Below, one piece after another: positions 33,281 through 41,081 of a DNA stretch of 64,000 nt. Position 1 is the first letter of the stretch; each line of letters begins with the position of its first letter. This stretch comes from Euzebyales bacterium (GTDB lineage Bacteria > Actinomycetota > Nitriliruptoria > Euzebyales > JAHELV01), in NCBI GenBank assembly GCA_036374135.1, contig DASUUK010000112.1, positions 33,280 to 97,279 on the forward strand, given 5' to 3'. Below the pieces are notes generated by a model that saw only the letters and a program-made list of their open reading frames with translations, ran no database searches and was not told where the DNA came from. A program made the translations under genes and the position numbers.

Positions 33281-35206
33281 ATGTCGATCCTCGACCCGAC
33301 GGCCGACTCGCCACAGCAGGTCAGACAGCGCCTGACCGAGACGTGGTCCGATCCGTACGGCACGCCGGGCTTCTTCTCCACCGTCGACCACAAGCGCGTC
33401 GGTCACCGCTACCTGGTGACGTCGTTCGTGTTCTTCCTGCTCGGCGGCGTCGAGGCGCTGCTGATGCGCACGCAACTGGCGACGCCCGATGCCGCCGTGC
33501 TGAACCCGGACCTGTACAACCGCATGCTGACCATGCACGGCACGACGATGTTCTTCCTGTTCCTCGGCACGATCATCGCCGCGTGGGGCAACTACATCAT
33601 CCCGCTGGCCATCGGCGCCCGCGACATGGCCTATCCACGCATGAACGCCCTGAGCTACTGGGTGTTCCTGTTCGCCGGCATCTTCCTGTACGCCAGCTTC
33701 TTCGTCGGCGCAATCCCGGATGGCGGATGGTTCGCCTACGTGCCGCTGACCACGGACTACTCCGCGGGTCTGGCGATGGACTTCTGGGCGCTCGGAGTGG
33801 TGTTCGTGGGCATCTCGAGCACCGTCGGGGCGATCAACTTCATCGTCACGGTGTTCAAGATGCGCGCGCCCGGCATGACCATGAGCCGGCTGCCGCTGGT
33901 CGTGTGGTCGACACTGACGACGTCGTTCATGATCCTGCTGTCGTTCCCCGCGATCACCCTTGCGCCACTGCTGATGGCGTTCGACCGGATCGTCGGCACC
34001 CACTTCTTCGATGCGGCCCTGGGCGGCGACCCGCTGCTGTGGCAGCACCTGTTCTGGTTCTGGGGCCACCCGATCGTCTACGTCGTCTTCCTGCCACCGA
34101 TCGGGTGGCTGTACATGATCATCCCGACGTTCACCGGACGCCCGATCGCCGGCTACAACTGGGCGGTCGCGGCCACCGTGGCCACCGGGTTCATCAGCTT
34201 CGGCGTGTGGGTGCACCACATGTTCGCCACCGGACTGCCCGACGTGACCGCCAGCTTCTTCTCGGTCGCGTCGCTGGGCGTGTCGTTCCCCACCGCGGTC
34301 GCGTTCTTCGTGTTCACCGCGACGCTGTGGACAGCGCGACGCATCCGCTGGACCGCGGCCATGCTGTGGGCGGTCGGCGCGTTGGTCAGCTTCGTCATCG
34401 GAGGCATCAGCGGCGTGATGGTCGCGATCATGCCGTTCGACTGGCAGGCACACGACACGTACTTCGTCGTCGCCCACCTGCACTACGTGCTGGTCGCCGG
34501 CAACGTGCTGCCGATGTTCGCCGCGTTCCACTACTGGCTGCCGAAGGTCACGGGCTGGATGCTCGACGAGCGGCTCGGCAAGACCAGCTTCTGGGTCACG
34601 ACGATCGGCCTGCACGTGCTGTTCTTCCCACAGCACTGGCTGGGCCTGGTCGGCATGCCACGACGGGTCTACACCTACCCGGCCGGGCTCGGCTGGGACG
34701 TCGCCAACCTCGCATCGACCGTCGGCGGGTACATGTTCGCCGCAGGCGTGCTGATCGCCATGGGCAACTTCTTCGTGTCGTGGCGTCGGCGCGCACCGGC
34801 GGGCTCGAACCCGTGGGGCGCGGGAACGCTGGAGTGGGCGACGACGTCACCGGTGGCGCCCTACAACTTCGCCCAGATCCCCGAGGTTCACGACCGCTAC
34901 CCACTGTGGACCCTCGACGGCGACGTCGTCGACGACCCTGTCGGCATCGCTCCGCAACCCGGTGGCGTCGTGCTGGCCGACGAACACCACGAGACGCTGG
35001 AGACAGTGGGGCTCGACGCACGTCTGGGCGGTGTGCTGGCGATGCCCGGCCCGTCCTACTGGCCGTTCTGGACGGCCGCCGCCACATTCCTGTGCTTCTT
35101 CGGCTTCCTCATCCAGAACCCAATCACACTGACACTCGGGCTCGTCGCCGTGGCCGCCACGCTGATCGGCTGGCACCACGGCCACCTCACCGGAGGCGAG
35201 CACTGA
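33281..35206 (+). CDS. ctaD: Cytochrome c oxidase subunit I
   Basis: This 641-residue subunit has 12 or more hydrophobic helices and the haem a, a3 and CuB ligands: MLTMHGTTMFF, WGHPIVY (H263, Y267 for the His-Tyr pair), HHMF and HDTYFVVAHLHYVL. Two residues that conduct protons in most A-type oxidases are absent: Ile265 stands where GHPEVY has Glu, and Ala341 where PTGIK has Lys. The reaction is O2 reduction to water coupled to proton movement. The C-terminal extension of about 80 residues may include part of subunit III function. A long antisense frame over this gene is an artefact of codon bias. Confidence 0.93.
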   Translation: MSILDPTADSPQQVRQRLTETWSDPYGTPGFFSTVDHKRVGHRYLVTSFVFFLLGGVEALLMRTQLATPDAAVLNPDLYNRMLTMHGTTMFFLFLGTIIAAWGNYIIPLAIGARDMAYPRMNALSYWVFLFAGIFLYASFFVGAIPDGGWFAYVPLTTDYSAGLAMDFWALGVVFVGISSTVGAINFIVTVFKMRAPGMTMSRLPLVVWSTLTTSFMILLSFPAITLAPLLMAFDRIVGTHFFDAALGGDPLLWQHLFWFWGHPIVYVVFLPPIGWLYMIIPTFTGRPIAGYNWAVAATVATGFISFGVWVHHMFATGLPDVTASFFSVASLGVSFPTAVAFFVFTATLWTARRIRWTAAMLWAVGALVSFVIGGISGVMVAIMPFDWQAHDTYFVVAHLHYVLVAGNVLPMFAAFHYWLPKVTGWMLDERLGKTSFWVTTIGLHVLFFPQHWLGLVGMPRRVYTYPAGLGWDVANLASTVGGYMFAAGVLIAMGNFFVSWRRRAPAGSNPWGAGTLEWATTSPVAPYNFAQIPEVHDRYPLWTLDGDVVDDPVGIAPQPGGVVLADEHHETLETVGLDARLGGVLAMPGPSYWPFWTAAATFLCFFGFLIQNPITLTLGLVAVAATLIGWHHGHLTGGEH

Positions 35207-35283
35207 TGCGTGCCTCAAGCAGCGACAGCGGTAGGCACACGTCACGTGCCTCAAGCAGCGACAGCGGTAGGCACACGTCATGA
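35206..35283 (+). CDS. 25-residue coupling ORF made of two repeat units
   Basis: An ATG overlapping the ctaD stop (TGATG) opens a 25-codon frame reading MRASSSDSGRHTS and then the same 12 residues again, and ends in TGA overlapping the ctaE ATG. It consists entirely of two perfect copies of the 36-bp repeat. Whether the peptide matters or the reading merely keeps ribosomes moving from ctaD to ctaE is unknown. Confidence 0.45.
   Translation: MRASSSDSGRHTSRASSSDSGRHTS
35209..35280 (+). repeat. Two perfect tandem copies of the 36-bp repeat
   Basis: Copies lie at 35209-35244 and 35245-35280 with no mismatch, starting right after ctaD and ending on the first base of the ctaE start codon. A third, diverged copy lies in the GT9 gene at 5507-5531. 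Each unit ends GGTAGGCACACGTCA, so the last copy puts GGTAGG 8 bases before the ctaE ATG. Confidence 0.95.
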
Positions 35284-35891
35284 GTGCCGGGGCGATCCGG
35301 GCGCACGTCGACGTCCCCACGGGCACGGGGCGGACCACCGCGTGGTGGGGGATGGTGATGACCATCCTCACCGAGGGCACGTTGTTCGCGATGCTGCTGT
35401 TCGTGTACTTCTACCTGTTCAGCAGAGCACCCGAATGGCCCCTGGGCGACATCGAGCCGCCCGAGTTGCTGGTCGTGTCGGTGCGCACGGCCCTGCTGTT
35501 CGCCAGCAGCCTCACCATGAGCGTGACTGATCGCGCGATCCGCCGCGGCCGGACGGGCCTGGCCACCACGTTCCTGGCGGGCACGATCATGCTGGGCGCC
35601 GTGTTCCTCGTCGGTCACGTCGAGGAGATGCTGCGCATGCCCGAGGAGTTCACCTGGGCGACCAACGTCTACGGCTCGTTGTTCTACGTCGTCGTCAACT
35701 TCCACGGCGCCCACCTGCTGATCGGTCTGGTGATGCTGGCCTTCGCCCTGGTCGCGCTGCGCCGCGGCCGGTACACGCCCGAGCGGCACGAGGGCCTGAA
35801 GATCGTCGGCATGTACTGGCACTTCGTCGACGTGGTCTGGGTCTTCGTGTTCCCCACCCTGTACCTGCTGCCGCACGTGACCGCCCCATGA
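35280..35891 (+). CDS. ctaE: Cytochrome c oxidase subunit III
   Basis: The 203-residue protein has five transmembrane helices and COX3 motifs: TAWWGMVMTILTEGTLFAML, LFYVVVNFHGAHLLIGLVML and GMYWHFVDVVWVFVFPTLYL with the conserved His and Glu/Asp residues of this subunit. Subunit III stabilises oxidase turnover. The ATG at 35280 coincides with the end of the 36-bp repeat. It overlaps the next gene by ATGA. Confidence 0.92.
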   Translation: MSAGAIRAHVDVPTGTGRTTAWWGMVMTILTEGTLFAMLLFVYFYLFSRAPEWPLGDIEPPELLVVSVRTALLFASSLTMSVTDRAIRRGRTGLATTFLAGTIMLGAVFLVGHVEEMLRMPEEFTWATNVYGSLFYVVVNFHGAHLLIGLVMLAFALVALRRGRYTPERHEGLKIVGMYWHFVDVVWVFVFPTLYLLPHVTAP

Positions 35892-36265
35892 CGGCCACCG
35901 GCACCTCCACCGACCGCCGGGAGCAACCGGGCGTCAACTACCTGCTGCTGACCTTCGCCGTGTTCGGCGGCGCCGCGGCCTGGCTGCTGCGCCTGATCGT
36001 CAACGCATCGCTGGTCGAGTACGCGTGCCTCATCGGGGGCACCTGGCCCGTGTGGCTCGCGACGCTCGTGACCACCGCGATCGCCGCAGCGGCGGCGTGG
36101 TACGCGTGGCGCTACCACCGCTTCGACGGTGCACCCGACGCCGAAGGCGCACGGTGGCTCGCCTGGCTCGGCCTGCTGTTCAATGCCCTGGCGATCGCCG
36201 GCATCGTGCTGGAAACCTCGCCGATCCTGTTCATCGACGTCTGCCGGTCGGTACCCCTGCCATGA
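35888..36265 (+). CDS. Three-helix membrane protein of the oxidase cluster
   Basis: The 125-residue protein has three transmembrane helices (about 18-42, 50-70 and 88-115). It has no recognised family, although small membrane proteins often take this place as a subunit IV in caa3 operons. It overlaps ctaE and ctaG on either side, so it is translated with them. Subunit or assembly role is inferred from position alone. Confidence 0.7.
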   Translation: MTATGTSTDRREQPGVNYLLLTFAVFGGAAAWLLRLIVNASLVEYACLIGGTWPVWLATLVTTAIAAAAAWYAWRYHRFDGAPDAEGARWLAWLGLLFNALAIAGIVLETSPILFIDVCRSVPLP

Positions 36266-37143
36266 TGATGGCGGTCCTGGCGCACGGCGGCGAGCTGACG
36301 GGACGCCACGACGTGCTGTCGACGTGGGCCTGGGATCCACTCGTCCTGGCGGCCGTCATCGTGTCGTGCTGGTCGTACGCCGTCGGCGCACGCGCGCTCT
36401 GGCGGTCAGCCGGCCGCGGCGAGGTGGTCTCGCGGTCGCAGGTCGCCGCCTACGTGCTCGCGATGACAGCGGTGTTCATCGCGCTGGTGTCACCGCTCGA
36501 TCCCGCGGCCGAGGCGCTGTTCAGCGCCCACATGACCCAGCACGTCCTCGTCACCCTGGTGGCGGCACCGCTGTTCGTCATCGCCGCGCCGCTCCAGGTG
36601 CTGGCGTGGGGCCTGCCACCGCGGCTGCGCCGGACGACCGCCCGCTGGCACGGACGGGTGCGCCGGCTGCTGCGACACCCCGCGCTGCCCGCCGTGGGAC
36701 TGACGCTGTTCCTCGGCGTGTTCGTCGCATGGCACGTCCCCGCGCTGTACGACGCCGCGTTGGCCAGCGATGTCCTCCACGGCGTCGAACACGCCACCAT
36801 GCTCGCCGCGGCGCTGGCGCTGTGGGCGCCGGTGGTGCACCCCCGGCGCACGGCGCCGGGGGTCGGCGTGCTGCTGCTGTTCATCTCGATGATCGCCACC
36901 GGCATCCTGTCGGCACTGCTGGTGTTCTCACCGGTCCCCTGGTACGCCCACGACCCGGCCGCCGGCTGGGGGGTGACGGCGCTGACCGATCAACAGGCGG
37001 CGGGCGCGATCATGTGGGTGCTCGGCGGCGGCATCCACATCGCCGCCGGCGCCGCCGCCGTACTGCGGTGGCTGAGCGCCGACGAACAGAGCGCACACCG
37101 CCTGGAGCGCCACGGGCGTGTGCCCGGGGCGGCCGCGGGCTGA
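36262..37143 (+). CDS. ctaG: Oxidase assembly factor CtaG (caa3 type)
   Basis: This 293-residue membrane protein matches caa3_CtaG, with seven helices and the family pattern FSAHMTQHVLVTLVAAPLFV, FLGVFVAWHVPALYDAAL, LHGVEHATMLAAALALWAPV and AGAIMWVLGGGIHIAAGAAA. CtaG proteins take part in copper delivery to the CuB or CuA site. The ATG at 36262 overlaps the previous stop. It ends the oxidase operon; a short hairpin follows. Confidence 0.88.
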   Translation: MMMAVLAHGGELTGRHDVLSTWAWDPLVLAAVIVSCWSYAVGARALWRSAGRGEVVSRSQVAAYVLAMTAVFIALVSPLDPAAEALFSAHMTQHVLVTLVAAPLFVIAAPLQVLAWGLPPRLRRTTARWHGRVRRLLRHPALPAVGLTLFLGVFVAWHVPALYDAALASDVLHGVEHATMLAAALALWAPVVHPRRTAPGVGVLLLFISMIATGILSALLVFSPVPWYAHDPAAGWGVTALTDQQAAGAIMWVLGGGIHIAAGAAAVLRWLSADEQSAHRLERHGRVPGAAAG

Positions 37144-37159
37144 TCCCTGCGGCACGCGC

Positions 37160-37172
37160 CCCGACGGTCGGG
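37160..37172. terminator. Short hairpin between convergent genes
   Basis: CCCGA and TCGGG flank a 3-base loop, 17 bases after the ctaG stop and 20 bases before the end of the minus-strand gene at 37192. It is short, so a bidirectional terminator is only possible. Confidence 0.3.
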
Positions 37173-37191
37173 TTGTGACCTGTCCGCCGAT

Positions 37192-37380
37192 TCAGTCCTC
37201 GTCGTCGTCCCTGTCGCCGTGATCGTCAGCCGTCGCGCCAGGCGGGAGCGGCTTGTCCTGCGGCCGGCGCTCCTTGCGTGGCAGCTTCTCCTCCGGCACA
37301 GCCCGGACGTCATCGGATGACAGGGCCGTGCGGTGCCGGTCCTGGGGCGTGATCGGGAAGCGGGTCCGTTCCTGGCTCAT
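37192..37380 (-). CDS. Small charged hypothetical protein
   Basis: The 62-residue protein begins at ATG 37380 with AGGAGC 5 bases upstream. It is rich in Arg, Lys, Asp and Pro, without a hydrophobic helix, and ends in an acidic run DHGDRDDDED. No family was recognised. It is the first minus-strand gene after the oxidase operon and diverges from the peroxidase gene, with which it may share a promoter region. Confidence 0.5.
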   Translation of the reverse strand: MSQERTRFPITPQDRHRTALSSDDVRAVPEEKLPRKERRPQDKPLPPGATADDHGDRDDDED

Positions 37381-37557
37381 CGCTGCTCCTGTCGCCTGGG
37401 TGGACCATCCTGCCCCTTCGACGATGCCAGACCCGCGGCGATTGCGCCGCGCGCGATGGCACGACGCGCCGGACTCACCGCATCCGCTCTTGACGCGCAA
37501 AGGGCCACAGGTCACTACTTGATGTGCACGGCGTGCGGGCCGTCGTCAGGAGCCGTC

Positions 37558-39213
37558 ATGGAGCGACACGGCACGGAGCGGTACCACATCCTCGGCGAAG
37601 GCCTGTACGAGGATCCCAGCATCACAGGCGACAGCCCACTCGCGGAGACACTGTCAGAGGACGCGGACGCCACCGAGGACGCGCCCGAGGAGGTCACGAT
37701 CGCCGACGTCGCAGCGGCGCGCGCGGCGTCGGATTCGGCGCCGTTCCGCTTCTCCCGGATGGGACCCAAGGGCACCGGCCATCAGCTGAGCGAGTCGAAC
37801 CTGGCCAAGCTGGCCGTGGCGATGACCGCGACCGGCAGAGGGTTCGCGGGCATCCCCTCCGGCTTCACCTACCTCGGGCAGTTCATCGACCACGACCTCA
37901 CGATGGACGTGACTGACGTCACCTTCGGTCAGAACGTGTCGCCGGCCACGCTCCTCCAGGCCCGCTCCCCCAGCCTCGATCTCGACTCGTTGTACGGCGC
38001 GGGGCCACAGGACCCCGTTTCGGCGAAGTTCTACGAGGACGACGGACTGCACCTGAAGGTGGGGCGGACCGTCGGCGACGGCGATCTCAAGGCGATGAAC
38101 GGGTTCGACCTTCCGCGTCGGGGCGGTGACGGGGGTCCGCGTGCGCGGAGGCGGGCGCTGATCCCCGACCCGCGGAACGACGAGAACCTGGCGGTCGCCC
38201 AGACCCACCTGGCCATGATCCGCTTCCACAACCGCGTCGTCGACACGCTGCCCGACTCGATGCCGGCGGCGCAGCGCTTCACCGTCGCACGCGACCTCGT
38301 GACCAAGCACTACCAGTGGATGATCCGCACCGACTTCCTGCCTCGGATCTGCGCCGGGTCGACCGTCAACGACGTGTTCAGGAACGGGCGCAAGCTGTTC
38401 GAGGTCGACGCCGCACCGACCGACGTCCCGACGATGCCGGTGGAGTTCTCGGTCGCCGCGTACCGCCTCGGCCATTCGATGATCCGTGGCGCGTACAACT
38501 GGAACCGGATCTTCGACGGCGGCAGCGGCACGCTGGACCTGCTGTTCGAGTTCTCCGGGACGAGTGGGAACCTGGCCGGCGAGTCACGCCTGCTCAGCAG
38601 CTGGATCGCCGACTTCCGCCGGCTGTACGACTTCGGGGAGGCCGGCCGGGACGACCTCGTGGTGCCCAAGCGCAGGTTCAACCGTGCCCAGCGCATCGAC
38701 ACACGCCTCGCCAACCCGCTGCGCAACCTGCCGCCGCGGTCGTTCGGCGGGCCCAACGCGCCACGCCACGATCGCACGCGCAACCTGGCGTTCCGCAACC
38801 TGATGCGCGCACGGATGGTGCGCCTGGCCACGGGACAGCAGATGGCGGCGTTCTGCCGGTCGCGTGGCGTCGACGTCAGGACGCTGACCCGACAACAGCT
38901 GCGCGACGGACGGGGCGGCGCCGAACTCGATCGCATCCCGAAGGCGCAGCAGCAGGCGCTGCTGCGTGACACGCCGCTGTGGTTCTACGTGCTGCGCGAG
39001 TCGGAGGTTCGCCGCGGCGGTGGTCTGGCCGGCGTGGGCGCCCGCATCGTCGCCGAGACCTTCCACCGGGCCCTGGAGGGCAGCGCGTCGTCCATCGTCC
39101 GCGACACGGCGTTCCGCCCCACGCTCGGGCCCGACGACCAGACGTTCCGCATGGTCGACCTGCTGCTGTTCGCGTTCCGCGGACGCAAGTCGCTGCTGGC
39201 GCCATTGGAGTAG
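37558..39213 (+). CDS. Animal-type haem peroxidase
   Basis: This 551-residue protein belongs to the cyclooxygenase-peroxidase superfamily of animal haem peroxidases. TYLGQFIDHDLTMDVT carries the distal Gln-x-x-x-His, RFHNRVVDTL is conserved, and AAYRLGHSMIRGAYNW contains the proximal His. ATG 37558 follows AGGAGCCGTC; an in-frame ATG at 37522 would add MCTACGPSSGAV. No signal peptide is visible. The reaction would be H2O2-dependent oxidation, possibly of halide or lipid; the substrate is unknown. Its neighbours give no hint. Confidence 0.85.
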   Translation: MERHGTERYHILGEGLYEDPSITGDSPLAETLSEDADATEDAPEEVTIADVAAARAASDSAPFRFSRMGPKGTGHQLSESNLAKLAVAMTATGRGFAGIPSGFTYLGQFIDHDLTMDVTDVTFGQNVSPATLLQARSPSLDLDSLYGAGPQDPVSAKFYEDDGLHLKVGRTVGDGDLKAMNGFDLPRRGGDGGPRARRRALIPDPRNDENLAVAQTHLAMIRFHNRVVDTLPDSMPAAQRFTVARDLVTKHYQWMIRTDFLPRICAGSTVNDVFRNGRKLFEVDAAPTDVPTMPVEFSVAAYRLGHSMIRGAYNWNRIFDGGSGTLDLLFEFSGTSGNLAGESRLLSSWIADFRRLYDFGEAGRDDLVVPKRRFNRAQRIDTRLANPLRNLPPRSFGGPNAPRHDRTRNLAFRNLMRARMVRLATGQQMAAFCRSRGVDVRTLTRQQLRDGRGGAELDRIPKAQQQALLRDTPLWFYVLRESEVRRGGGLAGVGARIVAETFHRALEGSASSIVRDTAFRPTLGPDDQTFRMVDLLLFAFRGRKSLLAPLE

Positions 39214-39238
39214 CGGACGCGTCGACGCGATCGAGGCG

Positions 39239-40330
39239 TCAGCTCACCGGCGGATCGATCTCGACGACGATCGCGCCCACGTGCGCCCGCGACATGAACA
39301 CCTCCTGCGCCGTGGCGAGATCGGCCAGGTCGAACGTGCGCGCGACGACAGGCCGGATCTCCCCGCGCTCCACATAGCCGACCAGCGCGGCGAACACCTC
39401 GGGCGGGAGCACGGTGGCGCCGTGGAACGTCAGGTCGTGCAGGTACAGGATCCGCAGGTCCAGCGGGACGACCGGTCCGGCGACGGCGCCCGCCGTCGTG
39501 TAGTGGCCACCCCGGCGGATGGTCGGCAGCAACGACGCGAAGCCGTCCCCGCCGACGACGTCGGCGAACACGTCGACCCCACCGGTGGCGGCGACGACGG
39601 CCTCCGCCAGGTCGCCACGCGTGCGGGCGAGCACGACCTCGGCACCGAGCCCGCGCACGGCCTCCTGCTTGCCCTCGCTGGTGACCGCGACGACCTTCGC
39701 GCCACGGCGCCGCGCGAGCTGGACGAGGGCTCCGCCGACGCCTCCGGACGCGCCCGTGACCAGCACCCACTGGTCACGCACGACACCGGCGCGGTGCAGC
39801 ATGTGCTCGGCCGTCGCGTACGAGCACGGGATGCTGGCCAGCTCGACGTCGGACCAGTCGCTGTCGACCCGGTGTGCGTTGCCGGACGGCACCGTGACGT
39901 ACTGCGCGAACCCGCCGTCGACCTCCGACCCCAGGTAGCGGGCGCGTTCGAGCACGCCGTCGGGATCGCGCAGCCACCCGTCGACCAGCACACGCTCGCC
40001 GATCCGCTCCGCGGGCACGTCGGCGCCGACGGCGTCGATCCGGCCGACCGGATCGGCACCCTGGATGCGTGGGAACATCAGCGCTCCACCCCACGAGCCA
40101 TCGACGTCGGACGCCGTGACCGCTTCCCCGGTGCCCGCGGTGACGCTCCGCGAGTACCAGCCGGTGCGGGTGTTGACGTCGGTGTTGTTGATGCCGCAGG
40201 CCGAGACGGCGATGCGCACCTCGTCGGCCGCCGGCACCGGTACGGGGACGTCATCGCGGTACTCGAGCTTGTCCAGGCCGCCGTGACCTGTGAGCACGAC
40301 GGCCCGCATCGTCCGCGGTGCAGCGCTCAT
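39239..40330 (-). CDS. Zinc-type alcohol dehydrogenase-like oxidoreductase
   Basis: The 363-residue MDR-family protein has a GroES-like N-terminal half (VRIAVSACGINNTDVNTRTG, FPRIQGADPVGRIDAVGADV) and an NAD(P) fold with WVLVTGASGGVGGALVQLAR. The catalytic zinc Cys and His of classic alcohol dehydrogenases are not all in place, which fits quinone oxidoreductase or crotonyl reductase-like members. Its ATG overlaps the stop of the upstream methyltransferase gene, so the two are cotranscribed. Confidence 0.87.
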   Translation of the reverse strand: MSAAPRTMRAVVLTGHGGLDKLEYRDDVPVPVPAADEVRIAVSACGINNTDVNTRTGWYSRSVTAGTGEAVTASDVDGSWGGALMFPRIQGADPVGRIDAVGADVPAERIGERVLVDGWLRDPDGVLERARYLGSEVDGGFAQYVTVPSGNAHRVDSDWSDVELASIPCSYATAEHMLHRAGVVRDQWVLVTGASGGVGGALVQLARRRGAKVVAVTSEGKQEAVRGLGAEVVLARTRGDLAEAVVAATGGVDVFADVVGGDGFASLLPTIRRGGHYTTAGAVAGPVVPLDLRILYLHDLTFHGATVLPPEVFAALVGYVERGEIRPVVARTFDLADLATAQEVFMSRAHVGAIVVEIDPPVS

Positions 40331-40998
40331 CGCGTGAGCCGGAACGTGTGGTAGGTCACGTCGAGACCGTCCTTGTGCAGGTCGCGCGAGATGAGTGTCG
40401 TCGCTGACAGGGGTGACTCGTCCATCAGCTGGTGCAGGTACGACAGGTCACCACTCGATCCGAAGAACAGCAGCACGCGAACGTCCGGCGTGAGCCACCG
40501 CTCGATGCCGGTCATGAAGCGCCGCAAGGTCGCGTAGCCCTCGTCGGTGATCGCGACCTCGAGCAGATCCGTGGGGCGGAACCACCGGAACGGCGGGTCG
40601 AAGATCACGAGGTCGAACGCCCCGTCGGGGGGGTCGAACAGGTCACCCTCGACGAAGGTGGCGCGGTCCGCCACGTCGTTGCGCCGCGCGTTCGCGGCGG
40701 CCGCGGCGACCGCATGGGGGTTGATGTCCACACCGGTGACGTCATGCGCGTGCCGCGCCGCCAGCAACGCGTTGACACCGCAACCGGTCCCCATGTCGAG
40801 CACCCTGTCGCCCGCGCGCACCTCATCGAGCACGCAGCGGCCGAGCAGTTCCGACATCGGTGCGGGAGGGAACACGTGCTCGGGCACGACCAGGTCGAGT
40901 CCGAGGTACGTCGTCTCGTGCCGGCCGAGCCGGTGCAGCTGCGCCGACGCATCGTCGTGCCACGCGCGCAGGCGCTCGCTGCGCGCGTGGGACATCAT
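40327..40998 (-). CDS. Class I SAM-dependent methyltransferase, RsmC/PrmC-like
   Basis: The 223-residue protein has DRVLDMGTGCGVNALLAARH for SAM, DVTGVDINPHAVAAAAANAR and the N-methylation-type motif LVIFDPPFRW. Such DPPF/NPPY motifs occur in RNA guanine and protein glutamine methyltransferases. Two adjacent ATGs (40998 and 40995) open it; no strong Shine-Dalgarno is seen and an upstream GTG is possible. It overlaps the dehydrogenase gene that follows. Substrate unknown. Confidence 0.8.
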   Translation of the reverse strand: MMSHARSERLRAWHDDASAQLHRLGRHETTYLGLDLVVPEHVFPPAPMSELLGRCVLDEVRAGDRVLDMGTGCGVNALLAARHAHDVTGVDINPHAVAAAAANARRNDVADRATFVEGDLFDPPDGAFDLVIFDPPFRWFRPTDLLEVAITDEGYATLRRFMTGIERWLTPDVRVLLFFGSSGDLSYLHQLMDESPLSATTLISRDLHKDGLDVTYHTFRLTR

Positions 40999-41081
40999 CG
41001 GTTCGTACGGACCACCGCCCACGCGGGTCGATGCTACCCACGCCGGGACGCGGGTCGCGGATGTCGCCACCTGGCGCCGGA

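Noticed and set aside
32270..34636. 788-codon minus-strand open frame opposite ctaC and ctaD
   Set aside because: It is antisense to well-supported oxidase subunits, and its translation is a low-complexity His/Arg/Asp-rich string.
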